DNA from: Frigidibacter oleivorans
Lineage (GTDB): Bacteria; Pseudomonadota; Alphaproteobacteria; Rhodobacterales; Rhodobacteraceae
Length of the DNA stretch: 64,000 nt
Reading direction: 5' to 3'
Assembly: GCF_003993775.1 (NCBI RefSeq)
Contig: NZ_RJRZ01000005.1
Coordinates: 166,637 to 230,636, forward strand
Position numbers and translations under genes: made by a program. Position 1 is the first letter of the stretch. Each line of letters opens with the position of its first letter. Positions 51,146 through 58,002 of this stretch are shown here, piece by piece. A model generated the notes under the pieces. That model ran no database searches. It was given only the letters and a program-made list of their open reading frames with translations, and had not been told where the DNA came from.

Positions 51146-51682
51146 ATGGCTCTGCCGCCGCGCGTTTTCTACACCCTTCAAGAAGTCACGGCCCGTTGGG
51201 GCTGCAACATCGCCGACGTCGCTGGCTGGGCAGCGGCGGGCAAATTCCGCATCATGACCGGCATCGGCCTGGTGCGTTGTGGCGAGGAGATCGTCGCCGG
51301 TCGGGTGGTCCTCTCGCCGATGGACCTGATGCCGTTGTTCCGGCGCTGCGGGACCGGTCCGACCGAAGGCGTGGTGCGCCGGATCATGACGGGCGAAAAG
51401 GGCCAATGGCAGATCATCACCGATCCTGTCGGCGGGGTCACGGTGGCGGTCGCGGACATGATGATCATGGCCGATGAAGTGCATGGCTTCGAGGAAGAGA
51501 ACGATATGGTGCGGCGTGTGCCAAGCGGGCCCGGTGCTGCCACGCCCTACGATTGGGAGGGCATGAACATTGCCCTGATCGTGCGAATCCATGATCACGG
51601 ACTGCCTGCCACCCAGGCCGAGCTGGTCGCCGAGATGCAGGACTGGTTCGCGGATCGGTCGTGGCCGAAGCGCGCGCCGTGA
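51146..51682 (+). CDS. Prophage protein with MerR-like N-terminal helix-turn-helix
   Basis: This encodes 178 aa. FYTLQEVTARWGCNIADVAGW (about 9-29) looks like the excisionase/MerR-type helix-turn-helix and is the only recognisable part. The remainder is mixed alpha/beta with VRRIMTGEKGQWQII near 78 and an acidic C-terminus. It is the first gene of the prophage module, co-oriented with the small genes that follow and overlapping the next by 22 nt. It may regulate early phage genes. Confidence 0.65.
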   Translation: MALPPRVFYTLQEVTARWGCNIADVAGWAAAGKFRIMTGIGLVRCGEEIVAGRVVLSPMDLMPLFRRCGTGPTEGVVRRIMTGEKGQWQIITDPVGGVTVAVADMMIMADEVHGFEEENDMVRRVPSGPGAATPYDWEGMNIALIVRIHDHGLPATQAELVAEMQDWFADRSWPKRAP

Positions 51683-51858
51683 TCGCCGATGTCGCGCATC
51701 ATAGCGATCTCCTGATCCGGCTCGCCTGCAATGTGCTCGCCCAACATGGCGAGACTTCGGCCGAACGGGCAGAGGCGCAGCGCCTGCTCGTGGTCGTTGA
51801 CGCGCGGCGGGCGGTGCGGCGCGCCCAGCGCGAGGATCAGGGGAGGGCCGCGCGATGA
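51661..51858 (+). CDS. Small helical prophage protein (65 aa)
   Basis: This encodes 65 aa and is almost entirely helical: AEARAVIADVAHHSDLLIRL, then AERAEAQRLLVVVDARRAVRRAQRE with a break near residue 35. It overlaps the preceding gene and, by 4 nt, the VRR-NUC gene, so it belongs to the early phage operon. Function unknown. Confidence 0.55.
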   Translation: MAEARAVIADVAHHSDLLIRLACNVLAQHGETSAERAEAQRLLVVVDARRAVRRAQREDQGRAAR

Positions 51859-52250
51859 TGCGCCGCGGCACCCCCGAGGCCGATCTGCAGCGAGCTGTGG
51901 TGCAAGCGCTGCGCATCGCCCTGCCCCGCAGCGCCATCATCCATCACTGCGCCAACGAGGTGACCGAGGCCGGGCCCCGCGGGGCCAAGCGCCAGGCGAT
52001 CCTTGTCGGCATGGGCGTCCACGCCGGGTTCGCCGATCTGATGGTGATCTGCGACGGGCGAATCCTGTTCCTCGAGTTGAAGGCGCCGAAGGGGCGGCTG
52101 CGGCCGGAGCAGGGAGCGTTTCGCGACGCCGTTCAGGCGCAGGGTTTCGGCTGGGCGCTGGTGCGCAGTCTCGACGATGCGCTGGGCGCGCTGGCCGATC
52201 ACGGCTTCACGACGCGCATCGCCCCTGCCCCGCGGAGGCCCGCGCCATGA
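51855..52250 (+). CDS. VRR-NUC domain nuclease
   Basis: This encodes 131 aa. The VRR-NUC (PD-(D/E)XK) core is complete: EADLQRAVVQALR helix with Glu near 8, GFADLMVICDGRILFLELKAPKGRL with D...E-L-K near 55-72 (broken by a strand turn), and QGAFRDAVQAQG. Phage VRR-NUC proteins are structure-specific nucleases, probably resolving replication or recombination intermediates. It overlaps both neighbours by 4 nt. Intact. Confidence 0.9.
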   Translation: MMRRGTPEADLQRAVVQALRIALPRSAIIHHCANEVTEAGPRGAKRQAILVGMGVHAGFADLMVICDGRILFLELKAPKGRLRPEQGAFRDAVQAQGFGWALVRSLDDALGALADHGFTTRIAPAPRRPAP

Positions 52251-53455
52251 GCCACGAGGCCACCAACTGGGCCATCAAGCAGCGCGGGTTGAAGCCCACG
52301 ACCAAGATCGTGCTCTGGCACCTCTGCGACCGGTTCAACCCCGACTACGGCTGCTTTCCCTCGCAAGACCGGCTGGCGCATGACTGTGAGATCAGCCGGT
52401 CCACGCTGAACGATCACCTCGGCCAGCTGGAGGCAGTGGGCCTGTTGCGGCGGGTGCCGCGGCTCGATCCCGTGACCAAGCGCCAGCTGCCGACCCGCTA
52501 CATCCTGGGGTTCGAGCCGGGCTTCACACCCGTGGCTGTGGTGCCGTGTCCGGAAATCGGACACGGGGACGACAACGGCGCGGAAAGCCTCGGCGATGCC
52601 GATGGTTGTGGTGTCGATGCCGCGGCCGACGCCCTGCCGTGTCCGGATTTCGGACACGGGCTCGGCGCAGAAGCCGTGTCCGATTTTCCGGCAGACCCGT
52701 GTCCGGAAAATGCCGAAAGCCGTGTCCGAAATTCGGACACTAACCCTGTAAGGGAACCTCTAAGTAAACCAGTAAAGGAGGAGGAGGGCGCGCAGGCGCG
52801 CGCGGCGATTTCCGATGAGGTTTTCGGGGATCCCCGCCATCTCTGGCCCGACGTCGCCCGCGTCATCGGCGAATGCCGCCCGGAATGCGTCTTCCTCGAA
52901 AACGTCGCAGGGCACGTCACCCTCGGGCTCGAGACCGTCCTGCGAGAGCTGTGGGGACTGGGCTACACGCCTGCGGCGGGCCTGTTCTCGGCAGCAGAGG
53001 TCGGCGCGCCGCACGAGCGGCAGCGCATCTTCATCCTGGCCCCGCGATCATCTCGCGTGCAGCGCTCGCCTACGACGCCACCGTCGATGACGCAGCGAAG
53101 ATCACCACCAAGATCGGCCAGCTGGCCGCCGTCGGCATCATCGCCCGCGACGGCGTCTGATCCCCCTCATCCCCCGGAGCACCCCCATGACCCTCGTCCG
53201 CAATCCCTTCGACGCTGGCGGCTACTCGCTGGCCGAGATGACGCAGGCCATCAACATCCTGCCCAACCTCTACACCCGCCTTGCCCAGATCGGCCTCTTC
53301 CGCTTCGAAGGGGTCAGCCAGCGCTCGGTCATCATCGAGCAGTACGAAGGCGTCCTGAGCCTCCTGCCCTCTGTCCCGCTCGGCGGCCCCGCCTCCGTCG
53401 GCACGCGCGAGAGCCGGTCCATGCGCAGCTTTGCCTTGCCGTGGATCCCGCATGA
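52247..53455 (+). CDS. Chimeric prophage gene: HTH replication-type protein fused to a Dcm fragment
   Basis: The open frame encodes 402 aa. Residues 1-90 form an HTH_36 domain, LKPTTKIVLWHLCDRFNPD, then FPSQDRLAHDCEISRSTLNDHL, as in phage and plasmid replication-initiation proteins. Residues about 100-165 span iteron-like palindromes in the DNA. From about 195 the sequence (HLWPDVARVIGECRPE, then FLENVAGHV and APHERQRIFILA) is the middle and motif VIII of a cytosine methyltransferase that lacks its motif I and PCQ loop. After about 265 the frame is out of phase with real head genes and is meaningless. The functional part is probably only the HTH protein. Confidence 0.6.
   Translation: MSHEATNWAIKQRGLKPTTKIVLWHLCDRFNPDYGCFPSQDRLAHDCEISRSTLNDHLGQLEAVGLLRRVPRLDPVTKRQLPTRYILGFEPGFTPVAVVPCPEIGHGDDNGAESLGDADGCGVDAAADALPCPDFGHGLGAEAVSDFPADPCPENAESRVRNSDTNPVREPLSKPVKEEEGAQARAAISDEVFGDPRHLWPDVARVIGECRPECVFLENVAGHVTLGLETVLRELWGLGYTPAAGLFSAAEVGAPHERQRIFILAPRSSRVQRSPTTPPSMTQRRSPPRSASWPPSASSPATASDPPHPPEHPHDPRPQSLRRWRLLAGRDDAGHQHPAQPLHPPCPDRPLPLRRGQPALGHHRAVRRRPEPPALCPARRPRLRRHAREPVHAQLCLAVDPA
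52544..52740. repeat. Iteron-like palindromes inside the HTH replication-type gene
   Basis: Five copies of CCGTGTCCG begin at 52544, 52637, 52674, 52697 and 52720. Three are followed, after a 5-nt AT-rich spacer (GAAAT, GATTT, AAATT), by CGGACACGG or its truncated form CGGACAC, giving 21-23-nt palindromes. The last three are spaced exactly 23 nt apart. The array resembles a lambda-type origin embedded in its initiator gene. Confidence 0.75.
52833..53041 (+). pseudogene. Internal fragment of a phage cytosine-5 methyltransferase
   Basis: About 70 residues survive, with the ENV motif (FLENVAGH) and the QRR-like motif (HERQRIFILA). The upstream PCQ catalytic loop and all downstream motifs are missing, so it cannot methylate DNA. 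It is fused in frame to the HTH gene on the left and joined to a head-gene remnant on the right. Confidence 0.75.
53044..53160 (+). pseudogene. C-terminal remnant of a phage head decoration protein
   Basis: The frame ending TGA 53158-53160 encodes ISRAALAYDATVDDAA, then a KITTKIGQLAAVGIIARDGV-type ending that resembles the C-terminus of lambda gpD-like decoration proteins. Those normally sit directly before the capsid gene, as here. Its N-terminal part, along with protease, portal and terminase genes, is absent. Confidence 0.6.
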
Positions 53456-54209
53456 CGACGTGGTCCTGCCTGCCGACATCCAGGGACAGCCCGCCCTCGG
53501 CGCCTTCGATGCCGCCGATCCCCTCGTCGAGGTGATGAACCGCAAGCTCCTGCTGATGCGGCGCAAGCATGCCCAGACCCGCGAATACATGGAGATGAAC
53601 GCGCTCCGCGGCATCGTGAAGGATGGGGCGGGCACCACCCTCTACAACTACTTCACCGAATTCGGCCTCGCGCAGATCTCTGTCGACTTCGTTCTCGGAA
53701 CGGCCGGAACGAACGTGCAGGGCAAGGTTCGCGAGGTGCTGCGCGCCATCGAGGACAACCTGCTGGGCGAAGCGATGACCAGCGTGCATGCCCTCGTCAG
53801 CCGCGAGTTCTTCGACAAGCTGATCGCGCACCCGAAGACCGAAGAGGCTTACAAGTTCTACGCCAGCACAGGCGCCCAGCCCCTGCGCGAGGACGTTCGC
53901 CGCAACTTCCCCTTCGGCGGCATCCTGTTCGAGGAATACTCTGGCACCGTCACCCTCTCGACCAAAGCGACCGAACGGCTGGTCCCCGCGAACGAGGGCG
54001 TCGCCTTCCCCGTGGGTACGATGGACACCTTCACCACCTATGGCGGCCCGGCGAACCTGCTGGAAACCGCCAATACCATTGGCCTGCCGCTCTACGCCCG
54101 CCAGCATCTCGACGAGAAGGGCCGCTGGATCGACGTCATGACCGAGGCCTCGATCCTGCCGGTGAACAAGCGGCCCCGGCTGGCGATCCGGCTGCACACG
54201 TCGAACTGA
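53187..54209 (+). CDS. Phage major capsid protein, lambda gpE family
   Basis: This encodes 340 aa, the usual length. The gpE pattern includes MTLVRNPFDAGGYSLAEMTQ at the N-terminus, LPNLYTRLAQIGLF near 31, RKHAQTREYMEMNALRG near 127 and RPRLAIRLHTSN at the C-terminus. The protein forms the icosahedral shell. It follows the decoration-protein remnant by 26 nt and begins a run of head and tail genes. Intact, although the genes needed to fill the head are missing from the window. Confidence 0.93.
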   Translation: MTLVRNPFDAGGYSLAEMTQAINILPNLYTRLAQIGLFRFEGVSQRSVIIEQYEGVLSLLPSVPLGGPASVGTRESRSMRSFALPWIPHDDVVLPADIQGQPALGAFDAADPLVEVMNRKLLLMRRKHAQTREYMEMNALRGIVKDGAGTTLYNYFTEFGLAQISVDFVLGTAGTNVQGKVREVLRAIEDNLLGEAMTSVHALVSREFFDKLIAHPKTEEAYKFYASTGAQPLREDVRRNFPFGGILFEEYSGTVTLSTKATERLVPANEGVAFPVGTMDTFTTYGGPANLLETANTIGLPLYARQHLDEKGRWIDVMTEASILPVNKRPRLAIRLHTSN

Positions 54210-54221
54210 CGGACGCCGCCC

Positions 54222-54536
54222 ATGTCCGTCTTTGCCGCTGCCATGGACCGCATCTTCACCCATGCAACCATGGCGGCCCCGGCCCTCTGGATCTCGGCCA
54301 CGACGTCCGAGGAACGCCCGATCCGCATCATCCGCCGCGCGCCCGACCGCGTCACCGACTTCGGCGCGGGGCGGTTCTTCAGCGATACGACCGTGGTGGA
54401 CGTGCGCGTCACTGACCTCCCCGCCCCGCGCCCGGGCGATGTGATCGTCATCGGCGCGGACAGCCATGTGATCCAGGGTGAACCGCTGCGCGACCGCGAA
54501 CGGCTGATCTGGACCCTCGATCTGAGGCCAGCATGA
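54222..54536 (+). CDS. Phage head-tail joining protein (gpFII-like)
   Basis: This encodes 104 aa, a small beta-rich protein starting MSVFAAAMDRIFTHATMAAP, with TTVVDVRVTDLPAPRPGDVI split by a turn and an RLIWTLDLRPA end. Position between capsid and tail-completion genes and the strand pattern match lambda FII-type connectors, which seat the tail on the head. It overlaps the next gene by 4 nt. Confidence 0.82.
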   Translation: MSVFAAAMDRIFTHATMAAPALWISATTSEERPIRIIRRAPDRVTDFGAGRFFSDTTVVDVRVTDLPAPRPGDVIVIGADSHVIQGEPLRDRERLIWTLDLRPA

Positions 54537-55156
54537 AGCTGAAGCTGGAAATCAGCCCCGACCTTGCGGCACTGATGCAGGCCGAAATCGCCGTGGGCGA
54601 GAAGGCCGTCACGACCGCCATGCGCGAGGCGGGCGCGGGCCTCAAATCCGCCTCGCGCGGCCAGATCACCGGCGCGGGCCTCGGCACGCGGCTCGGCAAT
54701 TCGATCCGGCTGGCCAACTATCCCAAGGGCGGCGAAAGCCTGAACGCCGCGGCGCTGGTCTTGTCAAATGCTCCGGTGATCGTCGGTGCGCATGACACCG
54801 GGCCCCTGATCCGCTCGCGCAACGGGTTCTGGCTGGCGATCCCCACCGCCGCCGCAGGCAAATCCACCCGCGGCGGGCGCATCACACCCGGCGAATGGGA
54901 GCGCCGAACCGGCCTGCGCCTGCGGTTCATCTACCGGCGCCGCGGGCCGAGCCTGCTGGTGGCCGAGGGGCGGTTAAACAGCAAGGGGCGCGCAGTGGCA
55001 TCCCGCGCGAAGACCGGGCGCGGGCTGACGACCGTGCCGATCTTCCTCCTCGTGCCGCAGGTCAAGCTGCGCAAGCGGCTGGATCTGGCGCGGGATGCCG
55101 AGCGGGCCATCGACGGCGTGCCGGGGCGGATTGTGGCGGGGTGGGAAACGCCCTAG
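54533..55156 (+). CDS. DUF6441-type phage tail/neck protein
   Basis: This encodes 207 aa. It begins MKLKLEISPDLAALMQAEI and has a basic middle (RRTGLRLRFIYRRRGPSLLV) and the ending DGVPGRIVAGWETP. This pattern is that of DUF6441 proteins found next to head-tail joining genes in Rhodobacteraceae phages, probably a tail-terminator or neck component. The stop is followed by an opposite-strand gene that interrupts the operon. Confidence 0.75.
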   Translation: MKLKLEISPDLAALMQAEIAVGEKAVTTAMREAGAGLKSASRGQITGAGLGTRLGNSIRLANYPKGGESLNAAALVLSNAPVIVGAHDTGPLIRSRNGFWLAIPTAAAGKSTRGGRITPGEWERRTGLRLRFIYRRRGPSLLVAEGRLNSKGRAVASRAKTGRGLTTVPIFLLVPQVKLRKRLDLARDAERAIDGVPGRIVAGWETP

Positions 55157-55194
55157 GTAAAAAAACTCTGCCAACGTCCCATGTCATCAACTTC

Positions 55195-55851
55195 TCAACG
55201 GAAGATCGCCCCAGTCGACACGTCAAGATAGATGCGATTGTCGGCAGTCATGCCACCACAGTAAGTGAAGTAGATTGGCTTATCTCGATGAGTGGTTGAC
55301 TTTACCCATCCCCCCATTTCCTCGAAATCTTCGGCAGAGCATCGACGCTCTGCAATCAACGAATTCGCTGCTGCGGTGAATTGCGCTTCGTACTTCGACA
55401 CATCATCAGAATTTTCGATCCCAGTTACTGAAATTTCACTGATATCTGTCCTGATGAAAATATAGCCTGTAACAGCCACTACTGTGAAACCTGCGAACAC
55501 CAAGCTAGACAAGCGTGCGCGCCTTTTGAAAGTCTTGAATGGTTCTGGGTTCTGCTCAGTAGATCCAGGTATGATGCCCAGCAATAGAATCCAAACTGGA
55601 AACAATGGGGCCCACCAGATCAATCCTTTAGGGGCGCGCATATCCTGTATTCGTTTGGAGGATGCCACGAAAAACAGGCCGCAAGCAGCGCTAGCGATGA
55701 GTACTGCAGCCGTCGAGTGCCAAAAACTAGCACGCTGAAGCCAGAATGACAGGCCATTCAGGTGAATAATGTATGCGGTTAGCAAACCGCCAACGAACAA
55801 AATCAGGGATAGCCACCAGGCTACTCTTCCCACTTTTAACCTTTCAAACAT
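55195..55851 (-). CDS. Membrane protein inserted against the tail operon (moron)
   Basis: This encodes 218 aa. There are four hydrophobic segments: about 12-30, 42-62, 78-98 and 115-133 (SLVFAGFTVVAVTGYIFI). A soluble C-terminal domain of about 85 residues follows, with two cysteines in ERRCSAEDF and YFTYCGGM. The gene is clearly more AT-rich than its neighbours, lies on the opposite strand, and has its own AAGGTGA ribosome-binding site before ATG 55851. This is the classic profile of a moron expressed from the prophage. It may alter the host envelope or block superinfection; I recognise no family. Confidence 0.7.
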   Translation of the reverse strand: MFERLKVGRVAWWLSLILFVGGLLTAYIIHLNGLSFWLQRASFWHSTAAVLIASAACGLFFVASSKRIQDMRAPKGLIWWAPLFPVWILLLGIIPGSTEQNPEPFKTFKRRARLSSLVFAGFTVVAVTGYIFIRTDISEISVTGIENSDDVSKYEAQFTAAANSLIAERRCSAEDFEEMGGWVKSTTHRDKPIYFTYCGGMTADNRIYLDVSTGAIFR

Positions 55852-55938
55852 TTCTCACCTTCCCGATCTCCACCCTTTGAGAGGGTACACGCCGTGAAAC
55901 GCGCGGTGAACCAAAAAGCATACCTTCGCTGTCCAGAA

Positions 55939-56361
55939 ATGCTCACCACCCACAAACTTGTCCTCACAGCGCTCCACGCGCGACTGCAGCCTCTTGCCGC
56001 CCTGACCCTGCGTGACGCGGTCCTGCCCGAGCGGATCCCCGCGGCTGGGCTGATCATCCTGCGCGACGGCCAGCCGGGAGAGCCGGAGGTGACACTGTCG
56101 TCCCTCCGCTACCACTATCAGCACCGGGCCGAGCTGGAGGTCGTCGTCCAGGCGGGCACAGACCGGACCAGCGCCTTTGACGACCTGGTCGCCGCCATCG
56201 GTGCGGCGCTGGAAGCTGACCGGACATTGGGCGGCCTCTGCGACTGGGTTGAACCCGAAGCCCCGTCATCCGTCGATCTGCCCGTCGAGGGCGCAGCGGC
56301 GCTGAAGGCGGCAGTGATCACCGTCGTCCTGCACTACACCACCACCGGCCCCCTGACCTGA
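55939..56361 (+). CDS. Phage tail completion protein (gpU-like)
   Basis: This encodes 140 aa from ATG 55939 (MLTTHKLVLTALHARLQ). A start at 55894 is possible, but those 15 residues look unrelated and lie next to the moron. The body, LRDAVLPERIPAAGLIILRDG then YHYQHRAELEVVVQAG, and AALEADRTLGGLCDWV match minor tail/tail-terminator proteins of Rhodobacteraceae phages. It precedes the tail tube gene by 26 nt. Confidence 0.75.
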   Translation: MLTTHKLVLTALHARLQPLAALTLRDAVLPERIPAAGLIILRDGQPGEPEVTLSSLRYHYQHRAELEVVVQAGTDRTSAFDDLVAAIGAALEADRTLGGLCDWVEPEAPSSVDLPVEGAAALKAAVITVVLHYTTTGPLT

Positions 56362-56387
56362 CACCCCACATTCCACGGAGACCCCCA

Positions 56388-57332
56388 ATGGCACGTGCGC
56401 AAGGCGCGCGGGCGCAGATGGCGCTTGCGTTCGAGACGAGTTACGGCACCCCGCCTGCGAGCGGCTTCACCAAGATGCCGTTTGCCAGCACCACGCTGGG
56501 ATCGGAACAGCCGCTTCTGAACAGCGAACTTCTGGGCTATGGCCGCGACCCGCTGGCGCCGATCAAGGATGCGGTGACGGCGGACGGCAATGTGGTCGTC
56601 CCTATCGACGCATCCGCCTTCGGCTTCTGGCTGAAGGCGACCTTCGGGTCGCCCGTCACGACCGGCGCTGTACCGGGCCCCTTCACGCACGAGTTCCGCT
56701 CCGGCGCCTGGTCCTTGCCGTCGATGTCCATCGAGACCGGCATGCCAGAGGTGCCGCGCTTCGCGATGTATTCAGGCTGCGTGTGTGACAGTCTCAGCTG
56801 GCAGATGCAGCGCTCCGGGCTGCTCACCGCGACCGCAAGCCTCGTGGCGCAGGGTGAAGCCATCGCCAGTGCCTCCGCAGCTGGAACGCTGGCTGACCTC
56901 GACCTCCAGCGCTTCGGGCATTTCAACGGGGCCATCACGCGCAACGGCCAGCCGCTCGGCAACATCATCTCGGCCGAGATCACCTATGCCAACAACCTCG
57001 ACCGGGTGGAGACGATCCGTTCGGACGGCCGGATCGATGGGGCAGACCCGTCCATTGCCGCGCTGACCGGCAAGATCGAAGTGCGCTTCGCAGATCAGGT
57101 GCTGGTGAATCAGGCCATCGCTGGCGATCCCTGCGCGCTGACCTTCGCCTACAGCCTGCCCTCCGGCGAGAGTTTCAGCTTCACGGTGCATGCCGTCTAC
57201 CTGCCCCGGCCGCGCATCGAGATCCCGGGGCCGCAAGGCATCCAAGCCACCTTCGACTGGCAGGCCGCGCGGGATGCCTCGCTGGGCCGGATGTGTACCG
57301 CCACGCTCGTCAACGACATCGAGGAATATTGA
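56388..57332 (+). CDS. Phage tail tube protein
   Basis: This encodes 314 aa. The sequence starts MARAQGARAQMALAFETSYG and has the beta-rich, repeat-poor composition of siphophage tube subunits, with AGTLADLDLQRFGHFNGAIT and DPSIAALTGKIEVRFAD in the middle and an ATFDWQAARD motif near the end. It polymerises into the tail conduit around the tape measure. Position before the frameshifting tail chaperone agrees. Intact. Confidence 0.85.
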   Translation: MARAQGARAQMALAFETSYGTPPASGFTKMPFASTTLGSEQPLLNSELLGYGRDPLAPIKDAVTADGNVVVPIDASAFGFWLKATFGSPVTTGAVPGPFTHEFRSGAWSLPSMSIETGMPEVPRFAMYSGCVCDSLSWQMQRSGLLTATASLVAQGEAIASASAAGTLADLDLQRFGHFNGAITRNGQPLGNIISAEITYANNLDRVETIRSDGRIDGADPSIAALTGKIEVRFADQVLVNQAIAGDPCALTFAYSLPSGESFSFTVHAVYLPRPRIEIPGPQGIQATFDWQAARDASLGRMCTATLVNDIEEY

Positions 57333-57334
57333 TC

Positions 57335-57772
57335 ATGCTGCGTCTGAACCTTGTCCGTGAGGCTGTGTGGCTCGACCTTGCGCCGGGCGTGCGCGTGAAG
57401 GTGGAACCACTCACGACGGCCATCATGGTCGCAGCCCGCACCGACCCGGCTGTGCGTACCATCGCCCCCGGCACGCCAGATGACAGCATCGCCGTGATCT
57501 TCGCCAAGGCCATCGCCGTCCGCGCCATCGTCGATTGGGAGGGCGTGGGCGACGCCAATGGTGCCGCGATCCCGGTCAGCCCTGACGCCATCGACGCGCT
57601 TCTCGATCTCTGGCCGATCTTCTGGAAGTTCCAGACCGCCTATGTCGCAAAGGGTCTGAAGCTCGAGGCGGAAAAAAACGTCTCGGCGCCCTCGCAACTT
57701 GGGTCTTCGGCGGGGGCGAAGGATACTGCCAGGCCTGTGAAGGGCGCTGCCCGGACTGCCCGCAAATCCTGA
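57335..57772 (+). CDS. Tail assembly chaperone, short product (gpG-like)
   Basis: This encodes 145 aa from ATG 57335 (MLRLNLVREAVWLDL). It lies exactly where the lambda G chaperone lies, between the tube and tape measure genes. A slippery A-AAA-AAC near its 3' end allows a -1 shift to make a longer product. The unshifted tail (GAKDTARPVKGAARTARKS) looks non-conserved, as expected. The protein would bind the tape measure during tail assembly. Confidence 0.82.
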   Translation: MLRLNLVREAVWLDLAPGVRVKVEPLTTAIMVAARTDPAVRTIAPGTPDDSIAVIFAKAIAVRAIVDWEGVGDANGAAIPVSPDAIDALLDLWPIFWKFQTAYVAKGLKLEAEKNVSAPSQLGSSAGAKDTARPVKGAARTARKS

Positions 57773-58002
57773 ACGCACCGCTGAGCCATGAGGGCTGGCA
57801 GGTCTGGGATCTTGCGCAGCGTATGGGCGGCCAGATCCGCGCCATCCCCGGCGCTGTCCTCGGTTGGGACATGACGGCCGCACTGGCCATGGCATCCGCC
57901 ATGGGCATTTCCCCGCGTGCCGTCGTCGAACTCCTGCCTGTCATCGAGGCCGCGATGGTGCGCAAGCTGAACGAAGAGAGAGAAGGTCGCCGCGATGGCT
58001 GA
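57335..58002 (+). CDS. Tail assembly chaperone, -1 frameshift product (gpGT-like)
   Basis: After slipping at 57673-57679 the -1 frame stays open to the TGA at 58000-58002. It adds about 107 residues with a Cys cluster (YCQACEGRCPDCP) and a conserved-looking domain, NAPLSHEGWQVWDLAQRMGG, then AIPGAVLGWDMTAALAMA and VELLPVIEAAMVRKL. In lambda-like phages the ratio of G to GT products controls tail assembly. The extension overlaps the tape measure start by 8 nt. Confidence 0.8.
57673..57679 (+). promoter_or_regulatory. Programmed -1 frameshift heptamer, tail chaperone gene
   Basis: The zero-frame codons GAA AAA AAC contain the heptamer A AAA AAC in the correct phase. A -1 slip leads into the open frame KRLGALATWVFGGGEG. 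This is a standard slippery site for siphophage G/GT genes. Confidence 0.88.

Noticed and set aside
52544..52740. CRISPR-like interpretation of the repeated CCGTGTCCG motif
   Set aside because: Repeats are only 9-23 nt, palindromic, unevenly spaced in part and inside a coding frame. There are no cas genes. An iteron array fits better.
53070..54467. 465-codon minus-strand open frame opposite the capsid gene
   Set aside because: The capsid protein on the plus strand is a strong family match. The antisense frame has no supporting motif or start signal.
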